From Blautia sp. (GTDB lineage Bacteria > Bacillota > Clostridia > Lachnospirales > Lachnospiraceae), in contig JARIAR010000067.1 in NCBI GenBank assembly GCA_029257805.1, positions 19,672 through 83,671 on the forward strand: a stretch of 64,000 bases of DNA, given 5' to 3'. Shown here one piece after another: positions 1 to 8,930 of this stretch (position 1 is its first letter; each line of letters starts with the position of its first letter). A program made the position numbers and the translations under genes. The notes under the pieces are model-generated. The model was not told the DNA's origin. It saw nothing but the letters and a program-made list of their open reading frames with translations, and made no database searches.

Positions 1-2
1 AT

Positions 3-1118
3 ATTTACAGAAAATACATACTCTGTTCGTTAAGAAATAAAGATATGGTTATATGGACCTTTTTGTTTCCTATACTTCTGGCAACCATCTTTCATTTTTC
101 TTTTATGTCTATTGACTCGGCGGAAGCGATGAAAGAAATAGAGGTCGCTGTAGTGAAAGACGGAGAAAGTGGGGAAGAACCGTATTTTTCCATGATGCTT
201 GAAGAACTTTCAAAAGGTAAAAATCCTGTTCTGCATATTCGAAACGTATCGCAGGAAAAAGCAGAGGGACTTTTAAAAGATGGAAAAGTTCAGGGATATA
301 TGAAAATAGAGAAAGGGAACCCTGTTCTTTTTGTGAAAGATCATGGAATGGATCAGACAATTTTAAAAAATATTCTGGATTGTTATATACAGATCAGCGA
401 AAGCGTGAAGAACTCTTTTTCAGAGGAATTGCCAAAAAAACAGGACTTTTTTATAAAAGAAGAGAGTGTGGAAGAAATCACTTTTTCTGGAAATCCTCCT
501 TCGTATACAATCAATTACTTTTATGCACTTCTTGCCATGACATGTTTTTTTGGAGCGTTTCAGGGTCTTTCTGTTATTAATTGTATGCAGGCAAATCTTT
601 CGCCTCTGGGAGCCAGAAACACAGTATCTCCGGGAAACAGGGGAATGATTTTCCGGGCTTCTTTTCTGGCCTCTTTGACTGTGCTTGTTATATGTGTAAT
701 GGCAGCGTTTTTATATATGCAGTTCGTGTTGGGAGTGAATTTTGGCGGGAAATTTATTTTTGTATTTTTAAATTGTATTCTTGGTTCAGGAGTGGGGATT
801 ACTTTCGGATGTCTTGTTTCTCTTCCTTCAAAATGGAAAAATAGTATGAAAACTGCCATTGTTGTTTCTACAACTTTGATCTGCTGCTATTTTGCAGGTC
901 TTATGGTAGAAGGGGTAAATTACTGGGTGCAGAAGCATATGCCGATTCTGTCAGCGTTAAATCCCGCTGCCAGAATTGCAGATGGGTTTTATTGTTTGTA
1001 TTATTACGATAATTATGTCCGGTATTTTCAAAATATGGGCATTCTCGCTGTCATGTTTGCTGGGATGCTTCTGACGGCCTTTATCGGTGCAAGGAGGAAA
1101 GTGTATGAGAGTCTTTAA
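3..1118 (+). CDS. ABC-2 type transporter permease, 5' end outside window
   Basis: Membrane permease subunit of an ABC exporter. The frame is open from base 3 without a stop, and residues before the first ATG at 45 (SLRNKDMVIWTFLFPILLAT) continue the usual ABC-2 N-terminal helix, so the gene starts upstream and 45 is probably not the true start. One helix near the N-terminus is followed by a long extracytoplasmic domain of roughly 150 residues, then about five helices in the C-terminal half, the PF12698-like layout. It overlaps the next permease by 14 bases, so the two are co-translated and probably form a heterodimer. The ATPase is presumably upstream. Substrate unknown. Confidence 0.8.
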   Translation: MYRKYILCSLRNKDMVIWTFLFPILLATIFHFSFMSIDSAEAMKEIEVAVVKDGESGEEPYFSMMLEELSKGKNPVLHIRNVSQEKAEGLLKDGKVQGYMKIEKGNPVLFVKDHGMDQTILKNILDCYIQISESVKNSFSEELPKKQDFFIKEESVEEITFSGNPPSYTINYFYALLAMTCFFGAFQGLSVINCMQANLSPLGARNTVSPGNRGMIFRASFLASLTVLVICVMAAFLYMQFVLGVNFGGKFIFVFLNCILGSGVGITFGCLVSLPSKWKNSMKTAIVVSTTLICCYFAGLMVEGVNYWVQKHMPILSALNPAARIADGFYCLYYYDNYVRYFQNMGILAVMFAGMLLTAFIGARRKVYESL

Positions 1119-2316
1119 TGCCTGTGTGAAAATATTATGGAATCATAAAAATGCTTTTTTTACGCATATCATTATTTTTGTAGGATTGCTGCTTGGTATG
1201 ATTTTTATCAATAAAGAAGACATAGCTTATTTATTTGAAACGGAAATGCCTAAATATGCTTTTGTAGTGGAGGATACAGGAGGACCTTTAACGGAAGGTC
1301 TTGCAGAAATTCTGGAACAAAAAGGGAGAAAACAGGAGATAGGATCTTCCCGGGAAGATTTAATGGATGCTGGTTTTTTTGGAGCAGTGGAGGGGATTTT
1401 TGTTGCACAAAAAGGATACGAAGAAGCTTTTTGGAATGGAGAAGAAGAAAAACTTGGTTTTTGGCAGAGACCGTCTTCTGCTTCCGGATATTATCTGGAA
1501 TCTGTGGCAGAGCAGTACTTGTTTCTTGTGAGACTGAATCGGGAGATGAACGAAGGGCTGTCAGAAGAAGAAATTGTACAGCGTGCAGTGTCGGCAATGA
1601 AAATAGAAACAAAAGTAACAATGAAGCAATATGAAGACAGTGCTGTCGTTTCTGAAAAAATACATTTGGCTATGCGGTTTATGCCTTATATATTTTTGAT
1701 GGCAGAAATTTCTTGTGTAACCATTATATTTTTAAATTTCCGGAGACCGGAAATACGTATGCGTAATTTATGCAGTCCTATGCATCCGTTTTCCGTGGCT
1801 GCACAGAAAATACTTTTTACATGTGCAGTGGCAGCTGTTTTATGGATTGTTATAAATGGTATAACAGTACTGGTATGTTTGCAGGAGTGGCGGATCATTG
1901 GCGGAAAAATACAGGGATTGTTAATGTTTAACAGTTTTTTATGTATGGTACAGGTGATTCCTATTGCACTTCTTTGCGGTTGTATGATCCGCAGTATGTC
2001 TTCACAGCCGTTTATTTCAAACAGCATATCTCTGGGAATGTGCTTTTTAAGCGGTGTATTTGTACCACTTGAATTGTTAAGCGAGGATTTTCTTCGTGTA
2101 GGAAAATTTTTCCCTATTTACTGGTATGAAGAAAATTTGAAAGAAATTGCGGCACTTACCGGAGTTAGTGGAAAATATATGAATTCCATATGGGAAAATT
2201 TTGGTGTGCAGGCCGGGTTTGCAGTAATGCTTTTTCTTGTATACCTTCTTGTTAGTAAATATATGGATCGAGATTCTCAGTCTTATGGAGTGTCACAAAC
2301 AGAGATAGAATTATAA
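1105..2316 (+). CDS. ABC-2 type transporter permease, second subunit
   Basis: 403 residues with the same architecture as the preceding permease: one N-terminal helix (about residues 18-37), a large extracytoplasmic loop, then five or six helices from about residue 195 to the end. I chose ATG 1105 because AAGGAGG at 1091-1097 sits 7 bases before it; the in-frame ATG at 1087 has no ribosome-binding site and lies before that motif. It overlaps the upstream permease gene and ends at a strong terminator, so it is the last gene of the operon. Probably one half of a heterodimeric exporter of drug, peptide or lipid type; the substrate cannot be told from sequence. Confidence 0.78.
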   Translation: MRVFNACVKILWNHKNAFFTHIIIFVGLLLGMIFINKEDIAYLFETEMPKYAFVVEDTGGPLTEGLAEILEQKGRKQEIGSSREDLMDAGFFGAVEGIFVAQKGYEEAFWNGEEEKLGFWQRPSSASGYYLESVAEQYLFLVRLNREMNEGLSEEEIVQRAVSAMKIETKVTMKQYEDSAVVSEKIHLAMRFMPYIFLMAEISCVTIIFLNFRRPEIRMRNLCSPMHPFSVAAQKILFTCAVAAVLWIVINGITVLVCLQEWRIIGGKIQGLLMFNSFLCMVQVIPIALLCGCMIRSMSSQPFISNSISLGMCFLSGVFVPLELLSEDFLRVGKFFPIYWYEENLKEIAALTGVSGKYMNSIWENFGVQAGFAVMLFLVYLLVSKYMDRDSQSYGVSQTEIEL

Positions 2317-2350
2317 AAAAGGTATCCGACTGTTTTGTCGGATACCTTTT
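2317..2350. terminator. Bidirectional rho-independent terminator
   Basis: A perfect 14-bp inverted repeat (2317-2330 with 2337-2350, 6-base loop) has an A run on one side and a T run on the other. It lies between the convergent permease and argG genes and can stop transcription from both sides. Confidence 0.9.
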
Positions 2351-2356
2351 GATGTA

Positions 2357-3583
2357 TTAGTTCTGTGCTTTTTCTAATTCAGCCATTTTCATTGCCCGTA
2401 CTTTTAAAGGAAGTCCAAATAAAGTGATAAATCCTTCTGCATCGTGATGATCGTAGAGTTCCCCTGTTGTAAAGGAGGCAAGGGATTCACTGTAAAGGCT
2501 GTAAGGAGAGGTAGTACCTGCTTTTATAATGTTCCCTTTATACAGTTTGAATTTTACTTCCCCTGTTACATACTGCTGTGTGGATTCTACAAAAGCCTGG
2601 ATTGCTTCCCGAAGTGGGGTGAACCATTTTCCTTCGTATACAATTTGGGCAAACTGACTGCCGAGTTTCTTTTTGGTTTCCATAGTATCACGATCCAGGA
2701 TCAGTTCTTCTAACTGGTCGTGAGCTTCCATAAGAATGGTGCCACCCGGTGTTTCGTATACTCCACGTGATTTCATTCCTACAACACGGTTTTCTACGAT
2801 ATCGATGATTCCAATTCCGTTTTCTCCACCAAGTTTATTTAATTCTGTGATAATTTCAGAAACTTTCATATTTTTTCCATTTAAAGATTTCGGTACACCG
2901 GCTTCAAAAGTGATGGAAACTTCTGTTTCTTTGTCCGGAGCCTGCTGTGGGGTTACTCCAAGTACAAGAAGATCATCGTAGTTGGGTTCCAGAGCCGGAT
3001 CTTCCAGTTCCAGACCTTCATGGCTGATATGCCACAAATTACGGTCACGGCTGTAGCTGTGGCTTGCATCAAACGGGAGGTCGATTCCGTGTGCTTTGCA
3101 GTAAGCAATTTCATCTTCCCGTGACTGCATAGTCCATACATCCGTCATACGCCATGGAGCAATGATTTTTAAATCAGGAGCGAGAGCTTTGATTCCAAGT
3201 TCAAAACGAATCTGATCATTTCCTTTTCCGGTTGCTCCGTGACAGATTGCAGAAGCGCCTTCTTTTCTTGCGATTTCTACCAGTTTTTTTGCAATTCCCG
3301 GACGTGCCATAGAGGTTCCAAGAAGATACTTGTGTTCATATACAGCTCCTGCCTGGACACATGGAACAATATAGTCATCACAAAATTCATCAATGATATT
3401 TTCGATATATAATTTAGAAGCTCCGGAGAGTTTGGCTCTTTCTTCCAGACCATCCAGTTCGTTGCCCTGTCCACAGTCAATGCAGCAGCAGATTACTTCG
3501 TAATCAAAGTTTTCTTTTAACCATGGAATCAATGCAGTTGTGTCCAATCCGCCAGAATATGCTAAAATAACTTTTTCTTTCAT
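2357..3583 (-). CDS. argG: Argininosuccinate synthase
   Basis: Cytoplasmic enzyme joining citrulline and aspartate with ATP, the penultimate step of arginine synthesis. The 408-residue length is normal. The N-type PP-loop SGGLDT lies at residues 10-15 and the second family signature GATGKGNDQIRFE at 116-128. The ATG is preceded by AAGGAGGA at good spacing. It is divergent from argCJBD and shares their control region. argH, which usually follows argG, is absent: a terminator comes directly after this gene, so argH and argF must be elsewhere. Expected to be repressed by ArgR-arginine. Confidence 0.97.
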   Translation of the reverse strand: MKEKVILAYSGGLDTTALIPWLKENFDYEVICCCIDCGQGNELDGLEERAKLSGASKLYIENIIDEFCDDYIVPCVQAGAVYEHKYLLGTSMARPGIAKKLVEIARKEGASAICHGATGKGNDQIRFELGIKALAPDLKIIAPWRMTDVWTMQSREDEIAYCKAHGIDLPFDASHSYSRDRNLWHISHEGLELEDPALEPNYDDLLVLGVTPQQAPDKETEVSITFEAGVPKSLNGKNMKVSEIITELNKLGGENGIGIIDIVENRVVGMKSRGVYETPGGTILMEAHDQLEELILDRDTMETKKKLGSQFAQIVYEGKWFTPLREAIQAFVESTQQYVTGEVKFKLYKGNIIKAGTTSPYSLYSESLASFTTGELYDHHDAEGFITLFGLPLKVRAMKMAELEKAQN

Positions 3584-3698
3584 AATTATATATCCTCCTT
3601 ATGCTTTAAAATGAATCGTTCTGTTTTTTAGTTTTAAGAACGTTATATTTATTTTGGGGTTTGTCAGAAGCGTCTTCTTTGTCTTGCTGACAAGTAAT

Positions 3699-3727
3699 AA
3701 TATACACTATTATTTATAAATATGCAA
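3699..3727 (-). promoter_or_regulatory. Putative sigma-A promoter of argG
   Basis: On the minus strand TTGCAT (3722-3727) and TATATT (3699-3704) are separated by exactly 17 bases. This places the argG start near 3692 and gives a leader of about 110 bases. Confidence 0.6.
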
Positions 3728-3755
3728 TACATTTTTCTGAAAAAAGAAAGAAAAA

Positions 3756-3773
3756 TATGAATAAAAATTCAAT
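3756..3773 (+). promoter_or_regulatory. ARG box 1 (ArgR/AhrC operator)
   Basis: TATGAATAAAAATTCAAT matches the Bacillus ARG-box consensus (CATGAATAAAAATKCAAK) at all but the first base. It lies upstream of both divergent promoters. The presence of an ArgR regulator elsewhere in the genome is inferred. Confidence 0.8.
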
Positions 3774-3818
3774 GAGAGCAAGGATATAATTTTTAAATAT
3801 ACACAAAATACAATAAAA

Positions 3819-3836
3819 AATGAATAAAATACATAA
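3819..3836 (+). promoter_or_regulatory. ARG box 2
   Basis: AATGAATAAAATACATAA retains the TGAATAAA-AT core of the ARG box, about 60 bases downstream of box 1 and just upstream of the argC -35 region. It pairs with box 3 as a closely spaced double operator of the kind ArgR hexamers bind. Confidence 0.65.
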
Positions 3837-3843
3837 AAATGTA

Positions 3844-3861
3844 TTGTGTATTATTCATTAT
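3844..3861 (-). promoter_or_regulatory. ARG box 3, overlapping the argC promoter
   Basis: The reverse complement reads ATAATGAATAATACACAA, an ARG-box half match centred between the -35 and -10 of argC. Binding here would directly block RNA polymerase. Confidence 0.6.
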
Positions 3862-3872
3862 AGATGTATAAT
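3844..3872 (+). promoter_or_regulatory. Putative sigma-A promoter of argCJBD
   Basis: TTGTGT (3844-3849), a 17-base spacer and a perfect TATAAT (3867-3872). The predicted start is near 3879, about 35 bases before argC. Confidence 0.7.
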
Positions 3873-3915
3873 CCTCTGGAATAAATAAATAGAAATTGCA
3901 GGAGGGTATCAGGAT

Positions 3916-4956
3916 ATGATAAAGGCGGGAATCATGGGTGCAACCGGATATGCAGGAAATGAGCTTGTAAGATTACTTATGGGTCATAAAGACGTGGAGA
4001 TTGTATGGTATGGATCCAGAAGTTATATAGATAAGAAGTATTCAGAAGTTTATCAGAATTTTTTTAAACTGGTAGAAGGAAGATGTCTGGATGATAATAT
4101 GGAAGAATTGGCAAAAGAAGCGGATGTAATTTTTACGGCAACTCCACAGGGCTTTTGTGCTTCTCTTATAAATGAAGAAATTCTTTCTAAAACAAAGGTG
4201 ATTGATCTAAGTGCTGATTTTCGTATGAAAGACGTTTCGAAATACGAAAAGTGGTATGGGATTCCCCATAAAGCACCACAGTTTTTGGAAGAGGCAGTAT
4301 ATGGTCTTTGTGAAATAAACAGAGATCAGATAAAAAAGGCACGTTTGATCGCAAATCCAGGATGTTATCCTACATGTTCCACTCTTGCAATTTATCCGTT
4401 ACTGAAAGAGGGAATTATTAATCCGGATACAATCATTATTGATGCAAAGTCAGGTACATCAGGAGCTGGGAGAGGTGCCAAGACAGATAATCTTTTTTGC
4501 GAAGTTAATGAAAATATAAAGGCGTATGGTGTAGGGGTACACAGACATACACCGGAAATAGAAGATCAGTTGGGATATGCCTGTGGAAAGGAAGTACGGA
4601 TTAATTTTGTTCCGCATCTGATTCCTATGAACAGAGGGATTTTAATTACTGCTTATGCTTCTCTTTCCAAAAAAGTGACATATGACCAGGTAAAAGAAGT
4701 TTATGAAACATATTATGGCAAAGAGTGGTTTGTACGTATATTGGAAAAAGATAACTGCCCGCAGACAAAATGGGTGGAAGGCAGTAATTTTGTAGATTTA
4801 AATTTTAAAATTGATGAGAGGACGGGGCGCATCATTATGATGGGCGCTATGGATAATCTTGTAAAAGGTGCAGCCGGACAGGCAGTACAAAATATGAATC
4901 TTATGTTCGGTTTTAAGGAAACAGAGGGATTGTGTCAGATTCCAATGTGTCCGTGA
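3916..4956 (+). CDS. argC: N-acetyl-gamma-glutamyl-phosphate reductase
   Basis: NADPH-dependent reductase making N-acetylglutamate semialdehyde, the third step of arginine synthesis, in the cytoplasm. The nucleotide-binding GATGYAG is at residues 8-14 and the catalytic cysteine lies in ANPGCYPTCS (Cys150). The 346-residue length is standard. The start is supported by GGAGG ending nine or ten bases before ATG 3916. First gene of the argCJBD operon, 16 bases before argJ. Its promoter region carries ARG boxes. Confidence 0.97.
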   Translation: MIKAGIMGATGYAGNELVRLLMGHKDVEIVWYGSRSYIDKKYSEVYQNFFKLVEGRCLDDNMEELAKEADVIFTATPQGFCASLINEEILSKTKVIDLSADFRMKDVSKYEKWYGIPHKAPQFLEEAVYGLCEINRDQIKKARLIANPGCYPTCSTLAIYPLLKEGIINPDTIIIDAKSGTSGAGRGAKTDNLFCEVNENIKAYGVGVHRHTPEIEDQLGYACGKEVRINFVPHLIPMNRGILITAYASLSKKVTYDQVKEVYETYYGKEWFVRILEKDNCPQTKWVEGSNFVDLNFKIDERTGRIIMMGAMDNLVKGAAGQAVQNMNLMFGFKETEGLCQIPMCP

Positions 4957-4972
4957 AAGGAGAGAAAGGCAT

Positions 4973-6196
4973 ATGAAAAAAATAGAAGGCGGAGTAACAG
5001 CTGCGAAAGGATTTCAGGCAGCTTCCACAGCAGCGGAAATTAAATATAAAGGGCGTGCAGATATGGCAATGATCTATAGTGAGGTACCATGTGTGGCGGC
5101 AGGTACTTTTACTACGAACGTTGTAAAAGCATCCCCGGTTAAATGGGATCAAAATGTGGTATATAATCATGCATTTGCACAGGCAGTTATTTGTAACAGT
5201 GGAATTGCAAATGCCTGTACAGGAACAGAAGGGTATGGTTACTGCAAAAAAACAGCAGAAACAGCAGCAGAAGCGTTGGGGATTTCTTTGGAAAGTGTCC
5301 TTGTAGCCTCTACAGGCGTTATTGGGATGCAGCTTCCGATCGAACGGATACAAAAAGGAATTGAAAAAATGGTGCCGCTGCTTTCCGAAACAGTAGATGC
5401 AGGGAGCAATGCAGCAAAAGCAATTATGACAACGGATACCGTGCATAAAGAGATCGCGGTTCAGATAGAAATCGGGGGAAAACAGGTTACGATTGGCGGG
5501 ATGTGCAAAGGATCCGGCATGATTCATCCAAACATGTGCACGATGCTGAGTTTTGTGACGACAGATATAAAGATAAAAAAGGAACTTCTTCAGGAGGCGT
5601 TAAAAGAAGATGTGCAGGATACATATAATATGATTTCTGTAGATGGAGATACATCCACAAACGATACGGTCCTTCTTTTGGCTAATGGAATGGCAGAAAA
5701 TATGGAGATCACAGAAAAAAATGAAGATTATGAAACATTTAAGAAGGCTTTAAACTATGTAAATACTGTACTTTCCAAAAAGATTGCCGGAGACGGGGAA
5801 GGAGCGACTGCGCTTTTTGAAGTGAAGGTAACAGGAGCAAAAACAAAAAAGGATGCGGTGATTTTGAGTAAATCAGTTGTAACGTCTTCTCTTACCAAGG
5901 CGGCTATTTATGGACATGATGCAAACTGGGGCAGGGTATTATGTGCATTGGGCTATTCAGGCGTCCTGTTTGATCCGGAAAAAGTGGATTTATACTTTGA
6001 AAGCGTCAGAGGGAAAATAAAAATTATAGAAAATGGGGTGTCAACCGGATACGATGAGACAGAAGCTACCAAGATCCTTTCAGAAGAGGAAGTGACGGTT
6101 ATTGCGGACATGAAAATGGGAGAGGCATCTGCCACGGCCTGGGGATGCGATCTTACCTATGATTATGTGAAGATTAATGCAGATTATAGAAGCTGA
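4973..6196 (+). CDS. argJ: Ornithine acetyltransferase / N-acetylglutamate synthase
   Basis: ArgJ moves acetyl from N-acetylornithine to glutamate, recycling the acetyl group; many homologues also use acetyl-CoA (bifunctional). The precursor cleaves itself before a conserved threonine that becomes the N-terminal nucleophile of the beta chain. Here the site reads KGSGMIHPNMCTMLSF with Thr190, and Cys189 replaces the more common Ala before it. The C-terminal TKAAIYGHDANWGR motif is intact and the 407-residue length is normal. AAAGGAGAG precedes the ATG. Mono- versus bifunctionality cannot be told from sequence, but no argA or argE is present in this window. Confidence 0.96.
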   Translation: MKKIEGGVTAAKGFQAASTAAEIKYKGRADMAMIYSEVPCVAAGTFTTNVVKASPVKWDQNVVYNHAFAQAVICNSGIANACTGTEGYGYCKKTAETAAEALGISLESVLVASTGVIGMQLPIERIQKGIEKMVPLLSETVDAGSNAAKAIMTTDTVHKEIAVQIEIGGKQVTIGGMCKGSGMIHPNMCTMLSFVTTDIKIKKELLQEALKEDVQDTYNMISVDGDTSTNDTVLLLANGMAENMEITEKNEDYETFKKALNYVNTVLSKKIAGDGEGATALFEVKVTGAKTKKDAVILSKSVVTSSLTKAAIYGHDANWGRVLCALGYSGVLFDPEKVDLYFESVRGKIKIIENGVSTGYDETEATKILSEEEVTVIADMKMGEASATAWGCDLTYDYVKINADYRS

Positions 6197-6211
6197 GGAG
6201 GAGAGAAAGAG

Positions 6212-7102
6212 ATGGTAAATCATAAATATCTGGAAAAAGCGGAAGTGTTAATTGAAGCGCTTCCTTATATACAGCGGTTTAATCGGAAGATCGTCGTAAT
6301 TAAGTATGGGGGAAGTGCCATGCTGGATCAGGAATTAAAGCAGAATGTAATTAAAGATGTTGTGCTTTTAAAACTGGTTGGATTTAAGCCGATCATTGTA
6401 CATGGCGGTGGAAAGGAAATTAGCCGCTGGGTAGAGAAAGTAGGTATGGAGCCAAAGTTTATTAATGGACTTCGTGTTACAGATCGCGAAACGATGGAGA
6501 TTGTAGAGATGGTTCTTTCAAAAGTGAATAAAGAACTGGTGACGATGGTGCAGTCTCTTGGAATAAAAGCGGTTGGAATTAGTGGGAAGGATGGAGGTCT
6601 CCTTTCCTGTGAAAAGAAATTTAAGGATGAAAAAGATATTGGGTTTGTAGGAGAGATTACAAAGGTAGATCCCAAAATTCTTTATGATCTTCTGGAAAAA
6701 GATTTTCTTCCGATTATTTTTCCGGTGGGATACGATGAAAATTTTCAAACTTATAATATTAATGCAGATGATGCAGCCTGCTCTATAGCAAAGGCGGTTC
6801 ATGCAGAAAAATTGGCCTTTCTTTCAGATATAGAAGGGGTTTATAAAGATAAGGAGGATCCTTCCAGCCTGATTTCTGAATTATATGTACATAATGCAGA
6901 GAAACTAATAGAAGAGGGATTCGTAGGAGGCGGTATGATTCCGAAATTACAGAATTGTATTGAGGCAATTGAAGAAGGTGTGAACAGAGTGCATATTCTG
7001 GATGGAAGAATTCCGCACAGTCTCTTATTGGAGATCTTTACAAATCAAGGGATTGGAACTGCAATTTTAAGAGAGGACAGTAAAATCTATGACGATGAAT
7101 GA
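6212..7102 (+). CDS. argB: Acetylglutamate kinase
   Basis: Phosphorylates N-acetylglutamate with ATP, the second step of the arginine pathway and usually the arginine-feedback point in the acetyl-cycle version. The amino-acid-kinase motifs KYGGSAM (residues 31-37) and VHGGG (63-67) are present. At 296 residues it is of the long class with an N-terminal helix ahead of KYGG, the kind that is often arginine-sensitive. Consistent with cyclic ArgJ-based synthesis. It overlaps argD by 14 bases. Confidence 0.97.
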   Translation: MVNHKYLEKAEVLIEALPYIQRFNRKIVVIKYGGSAMLDQELKQNVIKDVVLLKLVGFKPIIVHGGGKEISRWVEKVGMEPKFINGLRVTDRETMEIVEMVLSKVNKELVTMVQSLGIKAVGISGKDGGLLSCEKKFKDEKDIGFVGEITKVDPKILYDLLEKDFLPIIFPVGYDENFQTYNINADDAACSIAKAVHAEKLAFLSDIEGVYKDKEDPSSLISELYVHNAEKLIEEGFVGGGMIPKLQNCIEAIEEGVNRVHILDGRIPHSLLLEIFTNQGIGTAILREDSKIYDDE

Positions 7103-8279
7103 ACAGATGATAAAAACAGAAGAAAATATCCTTCATACCTATAATCGCTTTCCGGTTGTATTGGAAAAAGGAGAAGGCGTATTTCTTTATGATTCAGATG
7201 GAAAAAAGTATCTGGATTTTGCAGCAGGCATTGCAGTGAATGCACTTGGATATCACTATCCGGGATATGATGAGGCTTTAAAAGAACAAGTGGATAAATT
7301 GCTTCATGTTTCGAATTTATACTATAATGAGACTATGGCAATGGCAGGGGAAAAACTGGCAGAAGCATCTGGAATGAAAAAAGTATTTTTTACAAATAGT
7401 GGAGCAGAGGCAATTGAAGGGGCAGTGAAGGCAGCGAAAAAATATGCGTATATTCGTGACGGACATGGAGATCATCAGATTCTCGCAATGAATCATTCTT
7501 TTCATGGAAGAACCATAGGTGCACTGTCCATAACAGGGAATGAAGCGTATCGTTCTCCTTTTTTACCGCTAATGGATGGAGTGCGTTTTGCTGATTTTAA
7601 TGATATAGAAAGTGTAAAAAAACAGATTACGGATAAAACTTGTGCTATTTTTGTGGAGCCGATTCAGGGGGAAGGAGGAGTTTTTCCGGCAGAACAGGAG
7701 TTTCTGGAAGAACTTCGCCAAATTTGTGACCAGCGTGATATTTTGCTTGTTTTTGATGAGATTCAATGTGGAATGGGAAGAACAGGAAATTATTTTGCAT
7801 GGCAGGCATATGGGGTAAAACCGGATATTATGACTTGCGCAAAAGCTCTTGGATGCGGTGTTCCTGTGGGGGCTTTTGTTCTGAATAAAAAAGCAGCTTC
7901 AGCTTCTTTAGAGCCGGGAGATCATGGAACAACATACGGAGGAAATCCACTGGCATGTGCGGCGGTAAGTAAGGTGTTTGATATTTTTAAGGAGGATGGT
8001 ATTTTAAGACATGTACAGGAATTGACGCTTTGTCTGGAAGAACACCTGGATGCTCTGGCAGCAAAGCATACCTGTATTTTGGAGAGAAGAGGAATGGGCT
8101 TTATGCAGGGGCTTGTATTAAAAGACGGTTCTGTGGGGGAAGTCGTAAAGAAGGCATTGGAAAAAGGGTTGCTTGTGATTTCAGCAGGGGGGAATGTGCT
8201 GCGTCTTGTTCCACCTCTTATTATTACAAAGGAGCACATTGAGCAAATGGCAGAAATCCTGGATTCGTGTTTTGAGTAA
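7089..8279 (+). CDS. argD: Acetylornithine aminotransferase
   Basis: PLP enzyme converting N-acetylglutamate semialdehyde to N-acetylornithine. Fold-type I class III features are the [12 protein letters not shown] region near residues 222-233 and the PLP lysine in CAKALG (Lys252). 396 residues if ATG 7089 is used; ATG 7095 or 7107 are also possible. I prefer 7089 because GAGAGGA lies about 9 bases upstream. The start is inside the end of argB, so translation is coupled. Last gene of the operon, followed by a terminator. Confidence 0.96.
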   Translation: MTMNEQMIKTEENILHTYNRFPVVLEKGEGVFLYDSDGKKYLDFAAGIAVNALGYHYPGYDEALKEQVDKLLHVSNLYYNETMAMAGEKLAEASGMKKVFFTNSGAEAIEGAVKAAKKYAYIRDGHGDHQILAMNHSFHGRTIGALSITGNEAYRSPFLPLMDGVRFADFNDIESVKKQITDKTCAIFVEPIQGEGGVFPAEQEFLEELRQICDQRDILLVFDEIQCGMGRTGNYFAWQAYGVKPDIMTCAKALGCGVPVGAFVLNKKAASASLEPGDHGTTYGGNPLACAAVSKVFDIFKEDGILRHVQELTLCLEEHLDALAAKHTCILERRGMGFMQGLVLKDGSVGEVVKKALEKGLLVISAGGNVLRLVPPLIITKEHIEQMAEILDSCFE

Positions 8280-8332
8280 CAAGAAAACGTATGCATAAAA
8301 GAAAAACCCTCTGGACATACTGTATAAAAATA

Positions 8333-8368
8333 AAAAAAGGAGGTGCTGCCTGAGCAGCGCCTCTTTTT
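8333..8368 (+). terminator. Rho-independent terminator after argD
   Basis: A 10-bp GC-rich stem (8340-8349 with 8354-8363, 4-base loop) is followed by a T run and preceded by an A run. It closes the argCJBD operon. Confidence 0.9.
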
Positions 8369-8389
8369 GACAGAAAATGGAGGAAGAAT

Positions 8390-8824
8390 ATGTGGGGATT
8401 GCTTGTGGCATTGCTTTCAGGAGCGTTAATGAGTGTTCAGGGTGTGTTTAATACGGAGGTAACAAAACAGACAAGTTTATGGGTTTCTACAGGATGGGTA
8501 CAGCTTTCGGCTTTTTTTGTGTGTGTTGTAGCATGGCTTTTTACAGGGCGTGATTCTATTGGCAGTTTATGGGAGGTGGAAAATAAATATACACTTCTTG
8601 GCGGGGTGATCGGAGCGTTTATTACGGTGACGGTGATTCAGAGTATGAGCCTTCTGGGACCGGCAAAGGCAGCAATGCTTATTGTGGTAGCGCAGCTTTC
8701 CGTTGCATATATAATCGAACTTCTTGGACTGTTTGGGGTGGAAAAACAGGCATTTGCATGGAGAAAACTTTTAGGTATGGCGATTTCCATTGTGGGGATT
8801 GTTATTTTTAAGTGGCAAAAATAG
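8390..8824 (+). CDS. DMT-superfamily small transporter (YdcZ/DUF606 family)
   Basis: 144 residues, almost entirely hydrophobic, with about five membrane helices, the usual length and layout of DUF606 (YdcZ) proteins. These belong to the drug/metabolite transporter superfamily and in other bacteria occur as tandem pairs or fusions; here there is a single copy. A GGAGG precedes the ATG closely. It stands alone between the arg terminator and comEA, with no substrate clue from neighbours. Metabolite or drug export is a family-level guess. Confidence 0.75.
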   Translation: MWGLLVALLSGALMSVQGVFNTEVTKQTSLWVSTGWVQLSAFFVCVVAWLFTGRDSIGSLWEVENKYTLLGGVIGAFITVTVIQSMSLLGPAKAAMLIVVAQLSVAYIIELLGLFGVEKQAFAWRKLLGMAISIVGIVIFKWQK

Positions 8825-8930
8825 AAGATTGCTATTGTAAAAGTTTCCATAGTTCGTTAAAATAAGGTATGGTTTGTAGGAGAAAAGGGGACTCTTGCCA
8901 CTGAATATGTGAGAGGAGTGAACCGGAACC

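Larger units (their letters stand above)
3584..3915. other. argG/argC divergent control region (332 bp, no gene)
   Basis: A very AT-rich region with no coding signal. It holds an argG promoter on the minus strand, an argC promoter on the plus strand and three ArgR-type operators, each listed separately. Near the start of the argG leader (3662-3692) a TGTCAG/CTGACA-based stem with one bulge could form in the RNA. No T-box features are visible. Confidence 0.8.

Noticed and set aside
3662..3692. Possible T-box or riboswitch in the argG leader
   Set aside because: Only one short bulged stem is present; there is no T-box sequence, specifier loop or terminator/antiterminator pair.
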